Under the pieces are notes generated by a model. That model did no database searches and was not told the DNA's origin. It was given only the letters and a program-made list of their open reading frames with translations. Position numbers and translations under genes: made by a program. A DNA stretch of 64,000 nucleotides from Streptomyces sp. AC1-42W. GTDB lineage: Bacteria > Actinomycetota > Actinomycetes > Streptomycetales > Streptomycetaceae. The stretch covers positions 2,728,001 through 2,792,000 of the forward strand of contig NZ_QKWY01000002.1 of NCBI RefSeq assembly GCF_003248355.1, read 5' to 3'. Positions 58,182 to 64,000 of this stretch are shown here, piece by piece (position 1 is the stretch's first letter; each line of letters opens with the position of its first letter).

Positions 58182-58257
58182 TGGCAAGACAGGTCGGATT
58201 CGAACCGACGTCCTCCAGCTTGCTGCTAGGGCGCGACGACCTCTGCGCTACAGCCTT
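58182..58257 (-). tRNA. tRNA-like sequence, probable tRNA pseudogene
   Basis: 76 nt on the minus strand with a 7-bp acceptor (AAGGCTG/CTGTCTT, one T-T mismatch), a perfect 4-bp D stem (GCGC), a perfect 5-bp T stem with loop TTCGAAT, discriminator G and an encoded CCA. The anticodon arm is abnormal: only CTAG/CTGG pairs around the loop CAGCAAG, which lacks U33 and would present GCA. Either a decayed tRNA or an unusual one; identity unassigned. Confidence 0.6.
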
Positions 58258-58350
58258 GCCGTCGATGATCCTAACCATCTCCGGGACTTATTCGCACACC
58301 TGCGCCATCGCAGGCCGGAGGAGGTGCCGTCCGGCCGATCCGGAACCTCA

Positions 58351-58394
58351 AGTGGTCTGTACCTATTGACGACTTGGTGTAGACCAATTACCTT
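58351..58394 (+). promoter_or_regulatory. chitinase promoter with two DasR-like (dre) sites
   Basis: TTGACG (58366-58371) and TACCTT (58389-58394) are spaced 17 nt. AGTGGTCTGTACCTAT (58351-58366) covers the -35 side and CTTGGTGTAGACCAAT (58373-58388) fills the spacer; both resemble the dre consensus AGTGGTCTAGACCACT bound by DasR, the GlcNAc-responsive repressor of chitinase genes in Streptomyces. This implies induction by chitin-derived amino sugars. Confidence 0.8.
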
Positions 58395-58469
58395 CCCCTG
58401 TGCTCCATGGCACGACATCCGCACCTCCCCCGAGGACCGCCTCACCGGTCCCTGCCGCAAGGGAGAACC

Positions 58470-60758
58470 ATGTTCGCGCACATGCCATTGAGACGGAGAA
58501 CGACTACCGCGCTGATCGCCGTACTCGGCCTCCTCCTCGCACTCCTGTCGCTCCAGGCCGTCCCCGCGCACGCGGCGGGCAAGCTCACGGCGACGTTCAC
58601 CTCCGCCGACAACGGGCCCTGGTGGAAGGGCACGTACATCCTCCACAACGACACGGACACCGCCGTCACCGGCTGGAGCCTGGAGTTCGACCTGCCCTCC
58701 GGCGTCGCGATCCAGTCCTCGTACAACGGGGCCGTGACCACCCAGGGCAGCCACATCACCGCCGTCAACGCCCACTACAACGGCACGGTCGCCGCGCACA
58801 GCACGACCGAGCCGTTCAGCTTCTGGTTCGTCGCCACCGGCCCGATCACCGAGCCGACCGGCTGCCGGATCAACGGCGACAAGTGCGACGGCTCCGCCGA
58901 CGAGCCGCCGGGCGCGCCCAGCGGGCTGAAGCAGACCGATGTCACCGCCCGTACCGCGTCGCTGTCCTGGACGGCCTCCACCGCGGGCGACTTCCCCGTG
59001 GCCTCGTACGACGTCCTCGCGGACGGAAAGGTCGTCGGCTCCGCCACCGCGGCCACCTCCGTCACGGTCACCGGCCTGACCCCGGCCACCACCTACGCGG
59101 TCACCGTCCGGGCCAAGGACACGCGCGGCAACGTCTCAGCCGAGAGCGCCCCGCTGTCCGTCACCACCGTCGACCCGGCCACCGACACCCAGGCCCCGAC
59201 GGCCCCCGGCTCCCTGCGCTCCACCGCCGCCGACGCCTCGTCCGTGACGCTGGCCTGGAACGCCGCGACGGACAACAAGCGCGTCGCCGCGTACGACGTC
59301 TACAAGGGCTCCGAGCTGGCCACCACGGTCTCCGGCACCACGACCACCGCCACCATCGGCGGCCTGTCGCCCGCGACCTCGTACACCTTCACCGTGAAGG
59401 CCCGCGACGCCGCGGACAACGCCTCACCGGCGAGCAACGCCCTCACCGTGAAGACCGACGACATCGTCGGCGAGGGCAACTACGCCAAGGTCGGCTACTT
59501 CGTGCAGTGGGGCATCTACGGCCGCCAGTACTTCGTGAAGAACCTGGAGACCTCGGGCGCCGCCGACAAGCTCGACATCATCAACTACTCGTTCGCCAAC
59601 ATCGACCCCAACAACCTCACCTGCCTCAACGGCGTCACCAAGGGCACCACCGCCGACCCGCAGGACCCCGAGCAGGGGACCGGCGCCGGTGACGCGGACG
59701 CCGACTACGCCCGCCCGTTCAGTGCCGCCCAGTCCGTGGACGGCGTCGCGGACGACGGCTGGGCCAAGCTGCGCGGCAACTTCAACCAGCTCAAGAAGCT
59801 GAAGAAGCTGCACCCGGACCTCAAGATCGTGGTCTCGCTCGGCGGCTGGACCTACTCCAAGTACTTCTCGGACGTCGCCGCCACCGACGCCGCCCGCAAG
59901 AAGTTCGTCTCCTCCTGCATCGACATGTACATCAAGGGCAACCTGCCCGTGTACAACGGCGCCGGCGGACCGGGCACCGCGGCCGGCATCTTCGACGGCT
60001 TCGACATCGACTGGGAGTGGCCGGGCACCGGCACCGGGCACCCCGGTAACCACTACTCGCCCGACGACAAGGACAACCTGACCCTGCTGCTCGCCGAGTT
60101 CCGCAAGCAGCTCGACGCGCTGGGCGGCGGCCACCGCCTGCTCACCGCCTTCACCCCCGCCGACCCGCAGAAGATCGACGAGGGCTGGGACCTGTCCAAG
60201 GTCTTCGACTCGCTCGACGTCGCCAACGTCCAGGGCTACGACTTCCACGGCTCCGGCAGCGACAACTCCTGGGAGCCGAACCGCACCGGCCACCAGGCCA
60301 ACCTCTACAACGACGCCCAGGACCCGTACGACTTCCACTTCAGCGCCGACACCGCCATCAAGGCGTACACCGACGCCGGTGTGGACCCCCGCAAGCTGAC
60401 CCTCGGCATCCCCTTCTACGGGCGGGGCTGGCAGGGCGTCACGGACGGCGGCGTCGCGGGTGAATGGCAGTCGGCGGGCGGAGCCGCTCCCGGCCAGTTC
60501 GCCGAGGAGGCCGGCACCCGGGGCTACTCGAACCTCATCGGCGCCTACCCGACGATGACGGTCCATCACGACGAGCAGTCCATCTCCACCTACGGCTACA
60601 CCGGAAGCCAGTGGTGGTCCTTCGACGACGCCTGGTCCATCGGCAAGAAGACCCAGTACGTCAAGGACAAGGGGCTGCTGGGCGTCATGGTCTGGGAGAT
60701 GTCGGGAGACACCGCCCAGGGGACGCTGATGAACGCCCTGGAGAACGGGTTGAAGTAG
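58470..60758 (+). CDS. secreted GH18 chitinase with CBM2 and two FnIII domains
   Basis: A 762-residue exported chitinase. ATG follows AGGGAGA at 5 nt and a standard signal peptide ends at about residue 33 (AVPAHAAGK). Domain order: CBM2-type cellulose/chitin-binding module (38-140, LTATFTSADNGPWWKGTYIL, ending TGCRINGDKCDG), FnIII (about 150-235), FnIII (245-330), then GH18 catalytic domain (345-760). The catalytic acid is Glu516 in FDGFDIDWEWPG (DxxDxDxE). WSFDDAWSIGKKTQYVK and GVMVWEMSGDT complete the barrel. It hydrolyses chitin; two DasR-like sites in the promoter support regulation by amino sugars. Confidence 0.95.
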   Translation: MFAHMPLRRRTTTALIAVLGLLLALLSLQAVPAHAAGKLTATFTSADNGPWWKGTYILHNDTDTAVTGWSLEFDLPSGVAIQSSYNGAVTTQGSHITAVNAHYNGTVAAHSTTEPFSFWFVATGPITEPTGCRINGDKCDGSADEPPGAPSGLKQTDVTARTASLSWTASTAGDFPVASYDVLADGKVVGSATAATSVTVTGLTPATTYAVTVRAKDTRGNVSAESAPLSVTTVDPATDTQAPTAPGSLRSTAADASSVTLAWNAATDNKRVAAYDVYKGSELATTVSGTTTTATIGGLSPATSYTFTVKARDAADNASPASNALTVKTDDIVGEGNYAKVGYFVQWGIYGRQYFVKNLETSGAADKLDIINYSFANIDPNNLTCLNGVTKGTTADPQDPEQGTGAGDADADYARPFSAAQSVDGVADDGWAKLRGNFNQLKKLKKLHPDLKIVVSLGGWTYSKYFSDVAATDAARKKFVSSCIDMYIKGNLPVYNGAGGPGTAAGIFDGFDIDWEWPGTGTGHPGNHYSPDDKDNLTLLLAEFRKQLDALGGGHRLLTAFTPADPQKIDEGWDLSKVFDSLDVANVQGYDFHGSGSDNSWEPNRTGHQANLYNDAQDPYDFHFSADTAIKAYTDAGVDPRKLTLGIPFYGRGWQGVTDGGVAGEWQSAGGAAPGQFAEEAGTRGYSNLIGAYPTMTVHHDEQSISTYGYTGSQWWSFDDAWSIGKKTQYVKDKGLLGVMVWEMSGDTAQGTLMNALENGLK

Positions 60759-60790
60759 CCCAGGAAGGATATTCCTCTCGAATCGAGACT

Positions 60791-60807
60791 TACCGCGCAT
60801 AGCGGTA
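60791..60807. promoter_or_regulatory. short palindrome upstream of the repeat-peptide operon
   Basis: TACCGC-GCATA-GCGGTA, a 6-bp perfect inverted repeat between the chitinase stop and its terminator, 96 nt before the repeat-peptide start. Possible operator; no promoter boxes are clear. Confidence 0.3.
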
Positions 60808-60814
60808 GGCTGGT

Positions 60815-60843
60815 CACGGCGGTGCCCCGGTGGCACCGCCGTG
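60815..60843 (+). terminator. chitinase terminator
   Basis: Perfect 12-bp stem (60815-60826 with 60832-60843) and 5-nt loop. Confidence 0.65.
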
Positions 60844-60902
60844 TCTCACGACCGGGCCCGGTACGCGGCCCGGACCCAGCTGTTCGATGCGCGGGAGGAA
60901 CC

Positions 60903-61199
60903 ATGACCAACCCCGAGCAGGACCCGAACCAGCAGGAAGGCCCCGCGGACGGCGGTGCCGCGGGCACGCCCGGCGTCCACGACGGCGGAGCGGACGGCGG
61001 CGCCGAAGGCCCCGCGGACGGGGGCGCGGCCGGTACGCCGGGTGTCCACGACGGCGGTGCGGACGGCGGTGCCGATGGTGGTGCCGACGGTGGGGCGGAT
61101 GGCGGTGCCGACGGTGGGGCGGATGGCGGTGCCGATGGTGGTGCCGACGGTGGGGCGGATGGCGGTGCGGATGGCGGCGCCTCCGGCAGCGGTTCTTGA
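60903..61199 (+). CDS. DGGA-repeat low-complexity peptide
   Basis: A 98-residue peptide with a GGGAGGAA ribosome-binding site. After MTNPEQDPNQQEGPADGG come two copies of a module PADGGAAGTPGVHDGGADGG and then eleven perfect Asp-Gly-Gly-Ala repeats (residues 50-93), ending SGSGS. There is no signal peptide, Cys or hydrophobic core, so it is probably disordered. Codons for each repeat vary (gac/gat, ggc/ggt/ggg), suggesting the peptide sequence is maintained. Its stop overlaps the TTG start of a cupin oxygenase gene. It could be the enzyme's substrate; that is inference. Confidence 0.75.
   Translation: MTNPEQDPNQQEGPADGGAAGTPGVHDGGADGGAEGPADGGAAGTPGVHDGGADGGADGGADGGADGGADGGADGGADGGADGGADGGADGGASGSGS
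61050..61181 (+). repeat. 11 tandem 12-bp repeats encoding DGGA
   Basis: Imperfect 12-bp tandem repeats inside the repeat-peptide gene, differing mainly at third codon positions. Copy number is likely to vary between strains. Confidence 0.85.
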
Positions 61200-62407
61200 G
61201 TACGTCCCCGCCCGGCATCCGGGACCCCCGGACCGCGACGGCGGCTCCAGGGGTCCTGGAGTCGCGTCTGACGCCCGGCCTCGACCGGGAGGCGTTCGCC
61301 CGTGACATCTGGTCCCGGACCCCGCTGCTCAGCCGCCGGGCCGGCGACTTCTCCGACCTCTTCTCGGCCGGCGCCGTCGACGAACTCCTCTCGCGGCGCG
61401 GACTGCGTGCGCCGTTCCTCCGCGTCGCCAAGAACGGCACCACGCTCCCCGACGCCTCGTTCACCTCGCCCGCCGGGGTGGGCGCCACCATCGGCGACCA
61501 GGCCGACGACACCGCGCTGTGGCGGGAGTTCGCGGACGGCGCCACCCTCGTCCTCCAGGCCCTCCAGCGCACCTGGGCCCCCATCGGCGCGTTCACCGCC
61601 GCGCTCGCCGCCGAACTCGGCCACCCGGTCCAGGCCAACGCCTACGTCACCCCGCCGCAGAACCGGGGCTTCGACGCCCACTACGACGTCCACGACGTCT
61701 TCGTGCTCCAGATCGAGGGCACCAAGCGCTGGACCGTGCACCCGCCCGTGCACCCCGACCCGCTGCGCGACCAGCCCTGGACCGACCACCGCAAGGCCGT
61801 CACCGAGGCAGCGCGCGGCGAACCCCACCTCGACACCGTCCTCGCCCCCGGCGACGTCCTCTACCTGCCGCGCGGCTGGCTGCACGCCGCCGAGGCCCAG
61901 GGTGAGGTGGCGATCCACCTCACCCTCGGCGTCCACGCGTGGACCCGCTACGCGCTGGCCGAACAGCTGATGCGCGCCGCCCTCGCCGAACTGCGCGAGG
62001 ACCCCTGGGCCCGCGCCTCCCTGCCGCTGGGCGCGGACCGCGCCGACGAGGACATCGCCCCGGTCCGCGAACGCCTCGCCGCCGCCCTCGCCGCTACCGA
62101 CGCGGCCCCCCGCCTGCACCGCACCCGGCGCGCCGAGGCCCGGCCCGCACCGCTGGGCCCCCTCGCCCAGCTCGCCGCCCTGCGGCGGCTCGGCCCCGGC
62201 ACCCCGGTCCGGCTCCGGGGCGCCCTCGAAGCCCGCCTCGACGGCCGCCGCCTGATCACCCGGGCGGGCAGGCTGGACTTCCCGGAGACCGACATCCCGG
62301 CCCTGCGCCGGCTGCTCTCCGGCGAGGTGCGCACGGCGGGCGACCTCGGCCTCGCCTGCGCGGGGAGGCTGCTGCGCGCGGGCGTCCTCGTACCGGCGGC
62401 CGCGTGA
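61196..62407 (+). CDS. JmjC/cupin-4 (ROXY-like) Fe(II)/2-oxoglutarate oxygenase
   Basis: A 403-residue oxygenase-like protein starting at a TTG overlapping the repeat-peptide stop (TTGA). The cupin-4 core has VQANAYVTPPQNRGFDAHYDVHDVFVLQIEG with metal ligands His162 and Asp164, KRWTVHPP, and the distal ligand His230 in LYLPRGWLHAAEAQGE, followed by a winged-helix-like C-terminal half. Ribosomal-oxygenase relatives hydroxylate Arg or His of ribosomal proteins. Here coupling to an Asp-rich repeat peptide suggests that peptide as a possible substrate (inference). A sucrase/ferredoxin-like gene follows by 10 nt. Confidence 0.88.
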   Translation: MSTSPPGIRDPRTATAAPGVLESRLTPGLDREAFARDIWSRTPLLSRRAGDFSDLFSAGAVDELLSRRGLRAPFLRVAKNGTTLPDASFTSPAGVGATIGDQADDTALWREFADGATLVLQALQRTWAPIGAFTAALAAELGHPVQANAYVTPPQNRGFDAHYDVHDVFVLQIEGTKRWTVHPPVHPDPLRDQPWTDHRKAVTEAARGEPHLDTVLAPGDVLYLPRGWLHAAEAQGEVAIHLTLGVHAWTRYALAEQLMRAALAELREDPWARASLPLGADRADEDIAPVRERLAAALAATDAAPRLHRTRRAEARPAPLGPLAQLAALRRLGPGTPVRLRGALEARLDGRRLITRAGRLDFPETDIPALRRLLSGEVRTAGDLGLACAGRLLRAGVLVPAAA

Positions 62408-62417
62408 CGGCGGCTCC

Positions 62418-63314
62418 GTGACGGCGGAACGCTTCTTCTGCGCCGACGACGCCCGCGCCCGGGGCGACGCGCTGCCGGGCACCGCCCCGTACGGGCTCGT
62501 CTGGGTGCTGGTCGAGCACCAGGGGCCCTGGCCGGCCAACGGCTACGACGGCCTCCCCCTCGACCCCGTGCCCAAGGCGCTCCTCTTCGAGGCGGCGAGC
62601 GCCGTACGGGCCCGCATCCTCCTGATCCGCCGCCACGGCCGCCGCACGGGCGACCCCGGACCCCGGCGCTGGGCCGTCCTGCGGTACGACGCCACCGGCC
62701 GGCATCGTCAGCGGTGGGGGACCTGGGAGCGCGACGAGGACCTGGCCCGCGCCGCCGACGCGCTCGGCGCACCGGGGGAGCCGGGCCTGCCGCCCGTCGT
62801 CCTCGTCTGCGTCCACGGCCGGCACGACACCTGCTGCGCGCTGCGCGGCCGCCCGGTCGCCGCCGCGCTGAGCGAGCGGTGGCCCGATCCGGTGTGGGAG
62901 TGCACGCATGTGGGCGGCGACCGGTTCGCCGCCAATGTGCTCGTCGCGCCCGACGGCGTCTACTACGGCGGCCTGGACGGGCCCTCCTCGGTCGACGTGG
63001 TCGGGCAGCACCTCGCGGACCGGGTCCACGCCGGACATCTGCGCGGCTACACCGACCTCTTCCCGGCCCAGCAGGCCGCCGTCGCCGCGCTGCTCGCCCG
63101 CCACGGCCCGGCCGGCCGGCACGCCTACACGGTCACCGGCACCTCACGGGCGGGCCCGCACTGGCTGATCCGCGTCACCGGCCCCGCACCCCGCGCGACC
63201 GCGTACGACGTGGAAGTCACCGCACACCGCGCCCCGCCACACCAACTGACCTGCAACGGACCGGCGACGAGCACGGCCATGGTCCACGAGGTGACCGCGA
63301 TCCGGGTGGGCTGA
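62418..63314 (+). CDS. sucrase/ferredoxin-like (thioredoxin-fold) protein
   Basis: A 298-residue protein of the sucrase/ferredoxin-like family. The family core is VVLVCVHGRHDTCCALRGRPVAAAL (Cys131, Cys139/140) and WECTHVGGDRFAANVLVAPDG (Cys162, His164), which fits a thioredoxin-like [2Fe-2S] cluster site. GTG start 10 nt after the cupin stop. It could pass electrons to the upstream oxygenase, but cupin oxygenases usually need only 2-oxoglutarate, so the link is unproven. The C-terminal about 70 residues are less conserved. Confidence 0.85.
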   Translation: MTAERFFCADDARARGDALPGTAPYGLVWVLVEHQGPWPANGYDGLPLDPVPKALLFEAASAVRARILLIRRHGRRTGDPGPRRWAVLRYDATGRHRQRWGTWERDEDLARAADALGAPGEPGLPPVVLVCVHGRHDTCCALRGRPVAAALSERWPDPVWECTHVGGDRFAANVLVAPDGVYYGGLDGPSSVDVVGQHLADRVHAGHLRGYTDLFPAQQAAVAALLARHGPAGRHAYTVTGTSRAGPHWLIRVTGPAPRATAYDVEVTAHRAPPHQLTCNGPATSTAMVHEVTAIRVG

Positions 63315-63364
63315 AGGTTCCGCAGGGCCCCCGCGGCCACGGCACGGAGCGTGCATCGGGCAGG

Positions 63365-64000
63365 TCACCGCTGGGAGCGGCCGGCGACCAGACAGGCGGA
63401 CAGGTCCCTGAACCAGGCCAACAGTTCGGACGGCTCCCGGTCCAGGTCCACGACGTGCTGGTGCAGTCGCACCCCACTGTGGTCGCCCGGCCGACGGCTA
63501 CCGCGAACCTCGTGGATCCGCTCCCCGTGCTGTCCGGCGGCGTAGACGAGATGCCCTTCGCTCAGACCGAGCACGGTGCAGTAGGCGAGCATCTGGTAGA
63601 GGTCCGCGCTGGGGTACGCCCCGGCCTTCTCCGCCTTGTACTTGGCATCGACGACCGCGACCGGAACACGTCCGTCCGGCTGGTGGACGACCAGGTCCGG
63701 GCGCATTCGGATGCTGCGGGCTCTGTCGAAATGATGCGCGTCCTGCAACCGGCCGATGAGCCCGTGTTCGCGGAGAGCTTCCCGCAGGGCGCCGGTGATG
63801 AAGTCCTCGAAGAGGACGTTCATGTCGAAGAGGAATCCATGCAGAGGGAGTTCGCCGGGCCGGTGCTCGGGTGACGTGCCGCGGAGTACCGCCTCGGACA
63901 GCTGCAACGCGGGCCGGTAGCGGGCATTGAGCCGAGACGGCGTCCACCCGGGCAGGCCCCGTCCTCGGACGAGTGGCGCGGCATCGGCAAGCCGTACCCG
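63365..64000 (-). CDS. mcrC: McrC-family restriction protein, 3' part
   Basis: The frame is open to the window edge on the minus strand, so the N-terminus lies outside; 211 residues are visible. SRLNARYRPALQLSEAVLRG and FLFDMNVLFEDFITGALREAL are characteristic of McrC, and RMRPDLVVHQPDGRVPVAVVDAKYK carries the PD-(D/E)xK nuclease residues (Asp and D-A-K). McrC partners a McrB-type AAA+ GTPase to cut modified DNA; that gene would be expected just outside the window. Start codon and full length unknown. Confidence 0.88.
   Translation of the reverse strand, partial: RVRLADAAPLVRGRGLPGWTPSRLNARYRPALQLSEAVLRGTSPEHRPGELPLHGFLFDMNVLFEDFITGALREALREHGLIGRLQDAHHFDRARSIRMRPDLVVHQPDGRVPVAVVDAKYKAEKAGAYPSADLYQMLAYCTVLGLSEGHLVYAAGQHGERIHEVRGSRRPGDHSGVRLHQHVVDLDREPSELLAWFRDLSACLVAGRSQR

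Noticed and set aside
58182..58257. Integration site of a prophage or ICE at the tRNA-like sequence
   Set aside because: No integrase, no phage genes and no duplicated 3' tRNA segment are seen within the window.
61050..61181. CRISPR-like array
   Set aside because: The repeats are 12-bp, contiguous, in frame and without spacers; they encode a peptide repeat.

Overview
The window is chromosomal DNA from a Streptomyces or very close relative. GC content is very high with GC-rich third codon positions, GTG and TTG starts are common, many gene pairs are coupled by ATGA or GTGA overlaps, and secreted chitin-degrading enzymes, TerD, GAF-LuxR and XRE-TPR regulators are typical of the genus. No statement here comes from a database search; family calls rest on motifs read in the translations.

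Left part (1-18.7 kb) is ordinary accessory chromosome: a partial SDR oxidoreductase, a nucleotidyltransferase-like protein, a RibD/DHFR-type reductase, a secreted amidase with two peptidoglycan-binding repeats, a compact acyl carrier protein-ketosynthase-hydrolase cassette, a large secreted nuclease, small DUF proteins, TerD, a DMT permease, an AlkZ-like DNA glycosylase, a GAF-LuxR regulator divergent from two coupled acyl-CoA ligases, and a double zinc-ribbon protein with a degenerate nuclease-like domain.

The backbone of the middle is a purine and glyoxylate catabolic block: gcl (19 kb), then catalase, glxR, hyi, a lactonase, a thiamine-binding-type protein with an HTH partner, uraD, uraH, uricase, 8-oxoguanine deaminase and a xanthine/uracil permease (34-47 kb). 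Urate is oxidised to allantoin by uricase/UraH/UraD, catalase removes the peroxide, and glyoxylate from allantoin degradation is assimilated by Gcl, Hyi and GlxR. Two sets of repeated regulatory sites tie the block together: tandem TTCCG-N5-CGGAA palindromes before gcl and hyi, and an identical 22-nt promoter/operator before catalase and uraD. The block is interrupted three ways: a 13-kb island between gcl and catalase, a 170-bp MITE between uricase and the deaminase, and an IS200/IS605 element splitting the permease, followed by an IS110 element.

The island (about 20.9-33.7 kb) carries an FxLD-type class I lanthipeptide cluster (PCMT-like methyltransferase, 66-residue precursor, full LanB, LanC, standalone LanB elimination-type protein), a PurO-like IMP cyclohydrolase homologue beside a frameshifted NRPS carrier-domain relic, a decayed IS5-type transposase, a GNAT acetyltransferase coupled to an XRE-TPR regulator, a HATPase anti-sigma-like protein, and a cold-shock-domain protein.

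The right part (48-64 kb) holds a GH46 chitosanase, a hydrolase lacking its nucleophile, a shortened amidohydrolase, an FnIII lipoprotein, a tightly coupled LRR-ankyrin-MoxR ATPase-vWA/HExxH operon, a tRNA-like sequence with an abnormal anticodon arm, a CBM2-FnIII-GH18 chitinase under DasR-like sites, a DGGA-repeat peptide coupled to a JmjC-type cupin oxygenase and a sucrase/ferredoxin-like protein, and the 3' part of an McrC-type gene. The best candidates for undescribed biology are the repeat-peptide/cupin/ferredoxin trio and the LRR-ankyrin-MoxR-vWA operon.
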